Below are positions 36,035-45,796 of a stretch of DNA of 64,000 nt, piece by piece (the stretch's first letter is position 1; each line of letters opens with the position of its first letter). The DNA is from Congeria kusceri. Lineage: Eukaryota; Mollusca; Bivalvia; Myida; Dreissenidae. The position numbers and the translations under genes are program-made. Location of the stretch: contig CM051038.1 in the NCBI GenBank assembly GCA_027627225.1, forward strand, positions 47,268,843 through 47,332,842, read 5' to 3'. Under the pieces are notes generated by a model. That model had not been told where the DNA came from. It searched no databases and saw nothing but the letters and a program-made list of their open reading frames with translations.

Positions 36035-36720
36035 GAGACAGAAACAAACAGCTCTAGCCTGAAACAGAAAAATCAGCTCTTGTCCGAAACATAACAAACA
36101 AGTCGTGTCAGAAACAGAAACAATTAAGTCGTGTCAGAAACCGACACTATCAGTTTGTGTCAGAAACCGAAACGAACATGTCCCGTCAGAAACAGAAAAA
36201 GACAAATTATGTCAAAAACAAACAAACAAGTCGTGTCAGAAACAAAAAAAATCAAGTCGTGTCAGAAATAGAAACAAAATGTCGTGTAAGAAACGGAAAC
36301 AAAAAATCATGTCGGAAACAGAAACAGACGCGTTGTGTCCGAAACAGTGTTAAACAAGTCGTGTAAGAAACAGATACAAACAAGTTGTGTCAGTAACAGA
36401 AACAAACAAGTCGTGTCAGAAACTGAAATCAACAAGTCGTGTCAGAAACAGAAACAAACAAGTCGTGTCAGTAACAGAAACAAACAAGTCGTATCAACAA
36501 CATAAATAAACAAGTCGTTTCTGAAACAGTGACAAACAAGTCGTGTCAGTAACAGGAACAAACAAGTCGTATCAACAACAGACATAAACAAGTCGTTTCT
36601 GAAATAGAAACAAACAAGTTGTCATTGAAACAAAATCCTGCAAACAAACAACTCTCGCCTGTACCTTAAATAAACCATTCTTGTCAGTCACATGACAAAT
36701 CAAGTCATGTCAGAAGCAGA
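36035..36720. repeat. 24-bp minisatellite, about 28 units
   Basis: Unit close to caagtcgtgtcagaaacaga with an aacaa spacer, total period about 24-25 bases, degenerate at both ends. The Ser-Glu-Thr-Glu / Arg-Asn-Arg frames here are artefacts of the repeat. Confidence 0.95.
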
Positions 36721-37166
36721 CACTTTACACTCGGTAATGCTTACTATCATTATTGGAATGTTTATTGTACAACGATAACAGGCGCTACCAAACTAAACCC
36801 AGCATGTAATTGGTCAGATTACACGACACTAAAGGATATATTTAATAAATATTGATGATAATGTTGATTAACACGTTGAGTATGAACGCGTTCATTAAAC
36901 TTTTCTAAAGGAAAATGCGTTAATGAAAGTCGTCCAAAGGAGGGCGGATAGTGTTTCAGCGATACATTGAAAATAAACGGTTAAGTGTATATCTGCTACA
37001 TAGAAAGACAATAATGTTGGATTTACATGAGGTGAGATATTTGTTGTCAAACAAAATCATATTAAACATTACGGTTTTATTTATTCAACTATATACCATC
37101 CATTGCGATTGTTCAAACAATAATTCTAAAAGTATTGTGAAATAAAATGAACTTGTCATCAGAAAC
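36721..37166. other. Intron stretch
   Basis: No TM3 exon of the GABA-B-like gene is visible here. Nothing else recognised. Confidence 0.4.
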
Positions 37167-37281
37167 CTTGCAAGTGGCACTGCTAACATTTTCTGTGGTC
37201 TTGATGAACACTGTCACGTAGCACAACACGCATCCAAGCAACATCACGTTGTTGATGTCTGGTGAAGAAAGCTTCACGATT
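37167..37281 (-). CDS. GABA-B-like exon: intracellular loop 1 and TM2
   Basis: 115 bases, entering in phase 2 (one base then 38 codons), preceded by acceptor GTTTGTCTTCAG. Reads IVKLSSPDINNVMLLGCVLC, then YVTVFIKTTENVSSATCK. The 'K-SSP--NN---LG--L-Y--VF' pattern is the conserved loop 1/TM2 signature of GABA-B receptors, and the Cys near the end corresponds to the start of TM3. The donor is AAG|GTTTCT, a weaker form. It joins in phase to the TM1 exon (AG|A makes Arg). Confidence 0.92.
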
Positions 37282-37606
37282 CTGAAGACAAACACTCGAA
37301 CAATTAAATATCATCTTTTGAAAGCCAGAAGGTGCTATAAGCCTTCTGTGCAAATAAGCTGATGAAACATTCTGGCTTTCAATGGACTATAGAATATTTG
37401 ATGAAGTCGACACCAATATGAATAATTATTTGTTCGTTTCTAGTTTATATCGTGATCAAATTAAAATATATATTCTGTAAATGAAACGATGATCATCACA
37501 TTTATTGTAAATTTTGGAATATTAAACTAAACATGTTTTGACCAATTTTGACAATATGTGTGTCTATATATCACAGAAATCAGCATAATTCAAGCACTCA
37601 AGTTAC

Positions 37607-37739
37607 CTGTTGTTTCTATAGTAGATATTGAACGACAGGAAAAGAAAGGCAATGACGATTCATAGGCCAGACAACACACATATCGTGATGTACAGGGCAG
37701 GCGGGATGACGATTTCCATGTGAGTAACGAACGTTGAAT
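37607..37739 (-). pseudogene. GABA-B-like exon: TM1, with in-frame TGA
   Basis: Reads STFVTHMEIVIPPALYITIC then VLSGL-stop-IVIAFLFLSFNIYYRNN. It has two bases before the first codon and two after the last, fitting both neighbours. The block from IPPALY to SFNI is the conserved TM1 of GABA-B receptors. The stop (plus-strand 37660-37662, TGA) replaces a glycine in the middle of the helix; GGA to TGA is one substitution. The acceptor is CCCTCGAG and the donor AACAG|GTAACT. Truncation here would leave only a soluble ligand domain. Confidence 0.9.
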
Positions 37740-37963
37740 CTCGAGGGATTTTGTTGTCTTCGTGTATTTACGAACAAATACAATTACAAATATAAGATAA
37801 AGATAAAGATAAAGAAAACCACAGACACATCAGTATGAGAGAAATCTATATTAACATCCTACGGTCATTTATGTGAGGCAAATTACTTGTAACTTGTGAC
37901 GCTTCAATATATCTTGCGCATTTTTTAAATGTATCGTCCAAAAGCATGAAATAAAAGAAAAAG

Positions 37964-38013
37964 TGTTGATTTCAGTGTAAGATCGTTAAATAAATCTTAC
38001 ACTGAAATCAACA
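37964..38013. repeat. Hairpin TGTTGATTTCAGTGTAAGAT family, copy 1
   Basis: Arm TGTTGATTTCAGTGTAAGAT pairs with atcttacactgaaatcaaca across an eight- to ten-base loop. The left flank (cttgtgacgcttca, gtatcgtccaaaa, ataaaa) is shared with copy 2 at 41922. Confidence 0.9.
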
Positions 38014-38341
38014 AATATCCTCTTTATCAATTTTTCCTTCATATGCCCTGGTAAAATATATTACTGCAATTCGTAACGATCACAGCTCGTTATGACCTGG
38101 TACAAAGTTGTAATGCAGTGCAGTTTCTGTTACTCTTTTACATAAAAATTTGCTGCAACCATATTAACCGTTTTATCTTGTGTAGGCAGGGAACTGATTT
38201 AAAAGTTTTACGCTGGTAGGGAATCAATTTGAAGTAGTTACATTTCCCAATAATACTTTGTGCAAGCGTAATAGGTTAACTAGTATATAGAGAATACTAG
38301 GTTAGTGTTGAATGCAGATAAGGTTACTTAGCGAGGCTTAG

Positions 38342-38381
38342 AAAACCTAAACCACGAGCCTTCGCGAGTGGTTTAGGTTTT
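38342..38381. repeat. 14-bp perfect hairpin
   Basis: aaaacctaaaccac pairs with gtggtttaggtttt around a 12-base loop. Non-coding, within an intron. Confidence 0.9.
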
Positions 38382-38439
38382 ATATTCCCAGTTAATAATC
38401 GTATGTATTCAACACTTACCAGATATTCTATTTATCCCA

Positions 38440-38640
38440 TCATTTCTTGTCTTTATTTTGAAAATAATCGAAAGAAAATCACTGAATAACACGAAAAACA
38501 TATAATGACGTCACGAAAATAAACAAAACGACGTCATTATAATACTCGGGTTTGCTGCATTCAACAAGGTGGGATACAGCTAAGTTTATCCAAAGGGATG
38601 TTATTTCGTCAATGCAGGGGTGATAACAGGATAAATTGTA
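38440..38640. repeat. Dispersed intronic repeat carrying twin CRE sites
   Basis: The segment (ctttattttgaaaataa ... tgacgtcacgaaaat ... acgtcattataat ... ggtgggatac ... tgttatttcgtcaat) is matched by a diverged copy at 29770-29960 and, inverted over its core, by 52455-52515. TGACGTCA is at 38506-38513, with a second half-match at 38531. Confidence 0.7.
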
Positions 38641-39049
38641 TTATGCGTACTCGAACTTAGAATTTAAATAAAAATCATCCAAATGCCTTAATATGTATGG
38701 CAATCTTATTTCAATAGATGATAAAAGAAGTATCCCTTTTAGAAAAATTAACTCACTGCATCATAATGTAAAAATGGTCGCCTGTATTTCAATTTCTGCT
38801 TTTTATTTTCTAAGATATGTTTGTTTATTGAATTTATTATTTATTGGATTATAAAAATGAACTCTTTATACTTAATGTTCGCCCGCATATGTATTCAAAT
38901 TTGAAAATCAAAGCAAAATAATTAAATATTATATACAATCTTAAGTATAACAATTACATACAAATATGTGACTCTTGTTAATAAATTAAGTTATATTTAT
39001 TAGATGTGTACTAACATATAGCATATGCTACCTTTCCATTTTAAGGTAC

Positions 39050-39118
39050 CGGGTATCCACTCGAATCTCTTCGGATTAGTGTCTTGTCGAAAATACCCTA
39101 GATTTATTTGATTTCCAC
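39050..39118 (-). CDS. GABA-B-like exon: end of ligand-binding domain
   Basis: 69 bases, phase 1 at both ends, acceptor TTGATTTTCAG and donor CCCG|GTACCT. Reads GNQINLGYFRQDTNPKRFEW then IP. It corresponds to the 'G-Y-KIG-Y------L-W' strand just before TM1 in GABA-B receptors. It joins in frame downstream to the TM1 exon (G|AT gives Asp) and upstream to either version of the previous exon. Confidence 0.82.
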
Positions 39119-39624
39119 CTGAAAATCAAGCCGTATCAGATGTGTAAAAATGCATTGCCAGCAGTTTTATTTAACTATGATTATGCACACTGGTTAAGAA
39201 AGATTGTCAAATTTGCTTTCAAAAAGAAAAAAACAAGGTTAAGCTCTATTTGCGAAAGAAATATACTTTAACAAAATTAATACGTTTGAAAAAAAAATTC
39301 CGAAGTGAAACGAGTACATTTGATATATTTTTGATAACTAGTGACATTTTACCAATATAGCAGCAAGAAAGAAAACTCCAAAATATGATATATCTCCATA
39401 TCACATGCGAGCTTGAAAGGAGCTTTTTCCTGACAAAAACCGTTTGTCACCTGATAATTATATGATTATACATTTTAAAACGTTTGAGTCAAACTTTTCA
39501 TGTACTATTTGGAAGTTTAATATTCATATACAAAATGTTTGACATTATGTCGTTTTGAATGGTCGGAAAAATGGGGAGCTGCATTTAAAATTGATTAATT
39601 ATGACTGGATACATGTGACGATAC

Positions 39625-39711
39625 CTTGTATACGATGCAGCAAGATGCTTTTATCTGGATCAATACCACCTTGGGCAAATGATATTCTCCCGGACATTCC
39701 GCCGATGCGAG
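39625..39711 (-). CDS. GABA-B-like exon, duplicate version B
   Basis: 87 bases, phase 1-1, with an excellent acceptor (T-tract then AATTATTCAG) and donor CAAG|GTATCG. Reads RIGGMSGRISFAQGGIDPDK then SILLHRIQ. It matches the family block 'F-GVSG-V-F----GDR-----LI--IQG'. It is a near-copy of the second half of exon version A 138 bases upstream in the gene, but retains the RISFAQ segment that A lacks. Confidence 0.8.
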
Positions 39712-39762
39712 CTGAATAATTAATTTAGAAGAAAAAAAACAACTTGATACATGTGACGATAC

Positions 39763-39906
39763 CTTGTATACGTTGCAGCAAGATGCTTTTATATGGGTCC
39801 ACACCGCCGGACATTCCGACGATGCTCAGGTTTCCCATGCATTGAAACACGATCTCGGCGATGTCCGAATCTTTATACGTAAAGTCTCCAATGGACTTAG
39901 GATGAC
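39763..39906 (-). CDS. GABA-B-like exon, version A
   Basis: 144 bases, phase 1-1 if the acceptor is TTGAAG. Reads HPKSIGDFTYKDSDIAEIVF, QCMGNLSIVGMSGGVDPYK, SILLQRIQ. It corresponds to 'L-DF-Y------I---M---SF-GVSG' in GABA-B receptors, but a six- to seven-residue beta-strand after MSG is missing compared with version B. The acceptor is poor in pyrimidines, so the true 5' border may lie elsewhere; the frame stays open a further 12 bases upstream. Confidence 0.75.
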
Positions 39907-39918
39907 CTTCAATGACGC

Positions 39919-40137
39919 GTGAATGGGGTTGTTATATTTGTAATAAATATTGGAATTATAATCTCATAGTACGGTTTCATTTTATTGAACTCTGAATCCA
40001 GATGTATATCTGTAGAATATAATATAATATCCAAAGGGAGAAATAACACAACTACAAATTGTTTGTAATAATGTAAACAATGTATACATTTGAAAGCATG
40101 TTATTATTAATCCTTCTATTTAAGCGCGAAATGACTA
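39919..40137. other. Intron stretch
   Basis: No feature seen; the expected 'EAPLAYDAVW'-type exon of the receptor was looked for here and not found. Confidence 0.3.
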
Positions 40138-40332
40138 ACTTTGCCAAACATCGACAAACATTTGGTGTTAATCGCCATACTAGCAGTAATACCAATAGCG
40201 ATTTACCTATACGAAGCGATTTGTCCGCACATTCAAGGGCCAACAATGACATCTAGATATGGTCGTATGCCTGGGCTAGCACAAATTTTTAAGGATCCAG
40301 GTCTGGTGTATGCTCCGGATGGACTTCCCATC
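40138..40332 (+). other. Open frame with a hydrophobic segment, unassigned
   Basis: A plus-strand frame without an ATG start reads HLVLIAILAVIPIAIYLYEA, then a polar stretch (SRYGRMPGLAQIFKDPG), ending at a donor-like TTTTAG|GTATTG. The hydrophobic run could be a membrane helix. There is no acceptor at the left, and it lies inside an intron of the opposite-strand receptor gene, so it may be chance. Confidence 0.2.
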
Positions 40333-41295
40333 GTTTTAGGTATTGGGTTGCTATATTAATGAATGTATGCGAATTATGATGCATATACGAAAGATTAATT
40401 TTTGCAAAATGTAATTTGCGCGTTGCATTCAAATATGCACCTTTGTATTAAAGATAACGGCGTACTGCTGTAATATGATATCATTTATCTTACCGGACCG
40501 TAACATAACGTAAATTTTTGAACATAATGTTGGTCAATCACCAGATCGGTTCTTGTACATTGTCATAAGACAAGCATTCACACATATGAATCATTTAGCC
40601 AAATGGTTACTTCCAGATTGGTACACTTCTCAGTTAGCACTGCAACCACGAGTTAAACAATTACAGATTTGGAAGTTTTCACGGGAGACAATTATGAGAT
40701 TGAAGATTTATTTTGTACAACATTTTTAATTTATCATTAGTTTTTTATAAGAATGACACATACATGTTGCAGTATTTTTCCAGGTATATATTATTAAGAG
40801 TTAAAATGAAAAACAAAAAATAAGTAAACATAACAACGCAAAGATTTAACGTTGTCCACGTTTTTATTATGTTCTTGTCCACGATTTTATTTCGCGCTAA
40901 GTGTTTGTATATGGTAATGTGGAACTTCGTCCGGAAGGGATTTATATCAGCTATGTTGAGACACAGTTAAATCTCTGCGCGGAGATTGTCAATTAGCTTG
41001 CCACAATAACGGGTCTACTAAACATGTCACTCGGGGCCTTATCTTTAATGCAACCTAACGAAATTATAAACTCTAGTCATGTTTAAGCGAATATAATCAA
41101 ATATTTTTATTGTAAAATGTAATTTTTTTTTATATTTTATTTATAAATATAAAATAGGGTGAAATGATCTGTACATGTTGATTCATAGCCAGATTTGAAC
41201 TATTTCATGAAAAATGAATTTTAAATAAAACACCCATTTACTTTTTTATGATTTTAGGATATTTACTAAGAAGCCTTGTTGATACGGGTCCTTAC
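40333..41295. other. Intron stretch
   Basis: Nothing recognised. Confidence 0.4.
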
Positions 41296-41491
41296 CTGAC
41301 ATTCCGACAACCCCAATCTCTTCTACAGGATTATAGTAGACAGCGGAAGTGAGAAATGCACCCTCCGCTGCCTGGGACATCTGTTCAGGGGTGCAATCAA
41401 TGTTTGGGTCAGGGACTGACCAGAAGTTTGTTGAAAACCAGCCGACGAACACCCAGACTATCTTCGGTCCAAACAGCCCAACATTATATGC
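41296..41491 (-). CDS. GABA-B-like exon: ligand domain lobe 2
   Basis: Acceptor TTGCTCCAG, then AYNVGLFGPKIVWVFVGW, FSTNFWSVPDPNIDCTPEQM, SQAAEGAFLTSAVYYNP and VEEIGVVGMS. This is the conserved 'LFG-KYVW--IGWY--NW----D--I-CT---M--A-EGH--T' block of GABA-B receptors, with Phe in place of the Tyr that contacts ligand in human subunit 1. The best donor is TCAG|GTAAGG (ending in phase 1). The frame stays open beyond it as KDPYQQGFL to a second donor-like TTA|GTAAAT at 41266, which would make a 225-base phase 0-0 exon. Confidence 0.88.
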
Positions 41492-41919
41492 CTGGAGCAA
41501 TCGAGGCATGCACGGTCATTTATTTCATGTTATGCGGTGAATGAATGTAGAATACCAGTGAATAATAACCCGATCATTTCACTCTGGGTCGAGTGAAATG
41601 ATAACATTTGATCATTTAACTCTGGGTTGTATGGACCTACTTTTTAATCTCTTTTTTTGAAAGTATGCGAATATTTAATCGTCAGTGTAAACATCGACTT
41701 TTTTAAACAACAGAAAATATATAATACAATTCAATAAAAATACAATTATGCAACAACGAAGCAGAAAATATGGCACTATTTTCCTACCATAACAGTGACC
41801 GACAATTATGGAATCATACTGACGTCATAAGTATGACGTCAGAATCCACAAACTTATGACGCTTCAGCAAATATTTTTATGTATTTATGTATCGTCTAAA
41901 AACATAAAATAAAAAGAAA
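41492..41919. other. Intron stretch with two CRE palindromes
   Basis: TGACGTCA at 41820-41827 and 41834-41841, six bases apart. No exon seen. Confidence 0.5.
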
Positions 41920-41921
41920 AT

Positions 41922-42032
41922 TTGTTGATTTCAGTGTAAGATCGCATTTTATTTCATATGTGGTGATATAAAACTGATATGTTTTATATGACCACTCATG
42001 AAATAAAATACGATCTTGCACTGAAACCAACG
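41922..42032. repeat. Hairpin TGTTGATTTCAGTGTAAGAT family, copy 2
   Basis: Longer stem than copy 1: ttgttgatttcagtgtaaga then tcgcattttatttcat pairs with atgaaataaaata then cgatcttgcactgaaa, around a central loop that itself contains atatgt/acatat-like pairing. Confidence 0.85.
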
Positions 42033-43283
42033 CAAATCCACTATAGGTATCGTATCATTCACGTGCAGCGTATGATTCTACACGAATGGGAATCAGCAAA
42101 TTTAAGATTGGATGAAAGCAAATGCGTTCTAATTTGATAAAATGCATGTTTGAACCCGTTCGCCAATGCATATTTATTATTCAATGTTTTACAATTTACA
42201 TAATAAAGTATTACCATAATTGTATGTCGACATCTTGAACATATACCATGTAAACAACCAAATCATGACAACAATGATAAGAATGTACTCGGTTTTCAAG
42301 GTTCTTACTTTTCATTTTACGGTAGCGTGTATAACGTAAAATAATTGAATTCTGATACAATAATACAAATAATACATGAAATTTTCTTTTGTACAACTTA
42401 AACACTAAATGTACAACAAGATTCACCGGTCTACAGCATTCTTGAATATTACAGACCGCATTCAAAGACGTTTTGAGACAAACGCTTAACAGCATCTCCA
42501 GATGTGAAACGTATGCTATTCATGGTACATTGGGGAGTTTTTCTTATATATGCGATGGCTTACTTTTTTCGAGTTTATGTCGGAATCAGAATGCGACACA
42601 AAACTTTAGTACATTAAAAATCTATCAAAATCACATGTTTTCTCTATCATGGTTCCAACTGGTGTATACTGGATCGCGAAACCATTATTGGAAAATAATA
42701 AAACCATTATTGAAGAATACTTGTTCTACTGATGTTGTTTTTTCCTGTTTTTAACTAGGCAGTAATTATTTATGACGCACTTGAAAGCTAGCGTTGCTAC
42801 TGATTATCTACAAAATTAATATAATTTCAGGCAGCGAAGGACAAAGTGCCACATCGTTATTGGATGATTAATTCAGAGTTTTCACGATGTACACAACTGT
42901 ATTAGAGTATTGTTAACGAAACATTCTAACGTGGTACTCGCAGAATTTTCTATAGACAACAAAACATAAGTTTTACCGTCGTTAAATGCGCAATAAACAA
43001 CGAAATAATTTTAGCATTAATGCTGTTTATATACAAATGGAAGACGGTTTGTCATTCTGATGCGCGGTTATTTAACTACTCGGGCTAACGCCTCCGTTAT
43101 TTTATTCCTACGCATCACAACACCAAACAGTAACAGCTGCTTAATAGCCAATAAACAACAATAAATCGAAAAATATTACTTAAATAACCAATTCTACTGG
43201 TATTATTACTACAAGTTTCTAGACAAATTGTGTTAAAACATTACAATATTAAGATGCGTCTCAACAAATTAATCATAATGTGT
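42033..43283. other. Intron stretch
   Basis: Small frames on both strands (42211-42754) have no recognisable content. Confidence 0.4.
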
Positions 43284-43854
43284 AGGGAAGGCAACGAATA
43301 TTCAAATATTCGAATAATGAAGAATATTTGAATATGTTTTAGGTATTCGAATACTTACCTGTCCGATAAATTAAATATTAATTAACATACAAAATGCAAT
43401 ATCTGTCAATATTTAGCCTCTAAATATCAAGCATTCGTGTCGCCTTAGCTTCTCTAGTACGCAGGTTAGGTGTCAGAATCGACCTAGCGCCCCATTGTTA
43501 AGTAGTTGACAGTTTGTTGTTACTGCATGTTAGTCTCATCATGTGGACCGTTGTCTCTTTATCAGTAGTAGGAGACTAAAGCGTCCAGGTGTTACCGCGT
43601 ACATGTGCTCTGAAATAACGCATTGCGTTCCAAGGTACATCCGATGGGTTGTGGTACTCTGAATACATATGTATATACGTGTATTGGCTGCGGTGTTCTA
43701 GCCGTACGTTTGTAGTAACTACACATCGCACAATTTAGTGTTTTGAACATTACCATAACAACAATAACTGCATCCGGCGATCGAATATTTGAATATTCGA
43801 ATACTTTATCAATCGACCATTCGAATATCAATTTTGGTATTCGTTGCCATCCCT
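43284..43854. mobile_element. TIR element of 571 bp, 'agggatggcaacgaata' type
   Basis: Left end AGGGAAGGCAACGAATATTC and right end, read inward, AGGGATGGCAACGAATACCA. Both are followed by runs of atattcgaatattcg. This terminus is common on non-autonomous hAT-like elements in animals (recalled, not verified). No clean target duplication was found and no transposase is encoded. Confidence 0.75.
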
Positions 43855-44070
43855 ATCATTAATTTTATTTTCATAAGGTTGCCAAGATTATTATGATGGG
43901 AAAGACTTTTATGACTTGTCATCTACTTTACATTTGGTCTCTACTTGTCATGAACTCGATAATTATATATTTATAAACGTACATATCCAGGCACTAGCAT
44001 TTTATGAGCAAACGTTCCACGAACAATTATTTCGTTATTAAGCAATATTATTTCTTTGTTTATTATAGAC
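43855..44070. other. Intron stretch
   Basis: No feature. Confidence 0.4.
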
Positions 44071-44114
44071 GTTTCTTTTTTATTTCATGAAAACTTTGCA
44101 CGCATATATCACTT

Positions 44115-44410
44115 GTGGGAACAGAGGTCTAGTGAAGGGACGCTGGCTTTGGGATCGTGAGGTCCCTGGTTCGAATCCCGCCCAGACCACTAGAATTTGT
44201 CTGAGCAAAAAATGTATCCAACGATTGCTCCTCTCCACCCAGGTGTATAAATGGGTACCTGTGAGGGAAATACGCCAATGTGCCGTGGCTGCATACTGCG
44301 CCGAGTGTTAACGGACGACTTATAAACCCAATGATTGGGGAGGTAAATGTGAAAGTCGGCTGAAGATGTATATCTTAGCAGACTATAAACCGAACCTTTA
44401 CCTTTACCTG
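44115..44410 (+). mobile_element. tRNA-headed SINE, copy in unit 1
   Basis: Head: GGTCTAGTGAAGGGACGC (A box region) and GGTTCGAATCCCGCCCAGAC (B box). Body: caggtgtataaatgggtacc, ggctgcatactgcgcc, cccaatgattggggaggtaa and cggctgaagatgtatatctt; the tail is (cctttac)n. Complete in appearance. Confidence 0.88.
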
Positions 44411-44484
44411 TACTTGCATAACTTTGATCAAACGGTACACGGTTGTGAAGCAAAATAAATGCAAATGAGTTCTTTAACAATTTA

Positions 44485-44733
44485 TGAGGCGTGTTGTGGG
44501 AAAATCGGGAGTAATGCATGTGCGTAAAGTGTCGTCCCGAATTAGCCTGTGCAGTACACACAGGCTAATCAGGGACGGCACTTTCCGCCTACCGTGGATT
44601 TATGTTTAGAAGAGACCTCCTTGAAACAGAAAATACCATAAAAGCGGCAAGTGTCTGCACAGGCGGACTGCACAGGCTAATCCGGGACGACACTTAACGA
44701 ATATGCATTAAGCCCGGTATTCCCACGACAAAC
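44485..44733. mobile_element. Double-hairpin MITE-like repeat, copy B
   Basis: Terminal inverted repeats TGAGGCGTGTTGTGGGAAAA / inverse of tattcccacgaca, with atgcat(g/t) next to each. Hairpin 1 spans 44526-44584 (arms aaagtgtcgtcccgaattag and ctaatcagggacggcacttt). Hairpin 2 near 44653-44697 has lost part of its left arm. Confidence 0.9.
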
Positions 44734-44973
44734 CACATGTGTAAAGGAGTTTCAAATGTAAAGGGTAATTCTCCAAAAGTCCGTTTTTTAGCCAAAATAT
44801 GTTTATACAATAAAGTTATTGTGTCTTGTATTTCAATAAAAAGAAAGCCAGTACGTCTAACCCGCAAAATATTAATGTTATGTCCTTATAGAATTGTTAA
44901 TTACAATTTTCGATTTTATTACAAAATTGGTTTCTTTTTTATTTCATGAAAACTTTGCACGCATATATCACTT

Positions 44974-45270
44974 GTGGGAACAGAGGTCTAGTGAAGGGAC
45001 GCTGGCTTTGGGATCGTGAGGTCCCTGGTTCGAATCCCGCCCAGACCACTAGAATTTGTCTGAGCAAAAAATGTATCCAACGATTGCTCCTCTCCACCCA
45101 GGTGTATAAATGGGTACCTGTGAGGGAAATACGCCAATATGCCGTGGCTGCATACTGCGCCGAGTGTTAACGGACGACTTATAAACCCAGTGATTGGGGA
45201 GGTAAATGTGAAAGTCGGCTGAAGATGTATATCTTAGCAGACTATAAACCGAACCTTTACCTTTACATGT
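44974..45270 (+). mobile_element. tRNA-headed SINE, copy in unit 2
   Basis: Duplicate of the SINE at 44115 carried by the tandem duplication, with single-base differences only. Confidence 0.88.
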
Positions 45271-45343
45271 ACTTGTATAACTTTGATCAAACGGTACGCG
45301 GTTGTGAAGCAAAATAAATGCAAATGAGTTCTTTAACAATTTA

Positions 45344-45592
45344 TGAGGCGTTTTGTGGGAAAACCGGGAGTAATGCATGTGCGTAAAGTGTCGTCCCGAA
45401 TTAGCCTGTGCAGTACACACAGGCTAATCAGGGACGGCACTTTCCGCCTACCGTGGATTTATGTTTAGAAGAGACCTCCTTGAAACAGAAAATACCATAA
45501 AAGCGGAAAGTGTCTGCACAGGCGGACTGCACAGGCTAATCCGGGACGACACTTAACGAATATGCATTAAGCCCGGTTTTCCCACGACAAAC
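45344..45592. mobile_element. Double-hairpin MITE-like repeat, copy C
   Basis: Duplicate of copy B carried by the tandem duplication; shares the same partial loss in hairpin 2, showing that both derive from one insertion. Confidence 0.9.
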
Positions 45593-45796
45593 CACATATG
45601 TAAATGAGTTTCAAATGTAAAGGGTAATTATCCAAAAGTCCGTTTTTTAGCCAAAATAATTTTTTATGTTTATACAATAAAGTTATTGTGTCTTGTATTT
45701 CAATAAAAAGATAGCCAGTACGTCTAACCCGCAAAATATTAATGTTATGTCCTTATAGAATTGTTAATTACAATTTTCGATTTTATTACAAAATTG

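Larger units (their letters stand above)
44071..45796. repeat. Recent tandem duplication, 859-bp unit
   Basis: 44071-44929 is repeated as 44930-45796, each starting gtttcttttttatttcatga and ending in attacaaaattg. I see only about a dozen substitutions and one small insertion (aattttttat near 45658, second copy). Each unit holds one SINE and one double-hairpin element. The identical 74-codon and 123-codon frames in both units are artefacts of the SINE and the hairpin repeat. Confidence 0.95.

Noticed and set aside
36105..36366. Overlapping 82- and 69-codon Ser-Glu-Thr/Arg-Asn-Arg frames
   Set aside because: They translate the 24-bp minisatellite, whose period is a multiple of three over short runs; no gene signals.
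41349..41544. Two plus-strand frames of 62-63 codons
   Set aside because: Shadows of the lobe 2 exon on the minus strand.
43592..43831. 79-codon minus frame
   Set aside because: Falls within the 571-bp TIR element and includes its terminal repeats; no transposase similarity.
44087..45420. Two identical pairs of 74- and 123-codon frames
   Set aside because: They lie in the SINE and double-hairpin elements of the tandem duplication; not genes.
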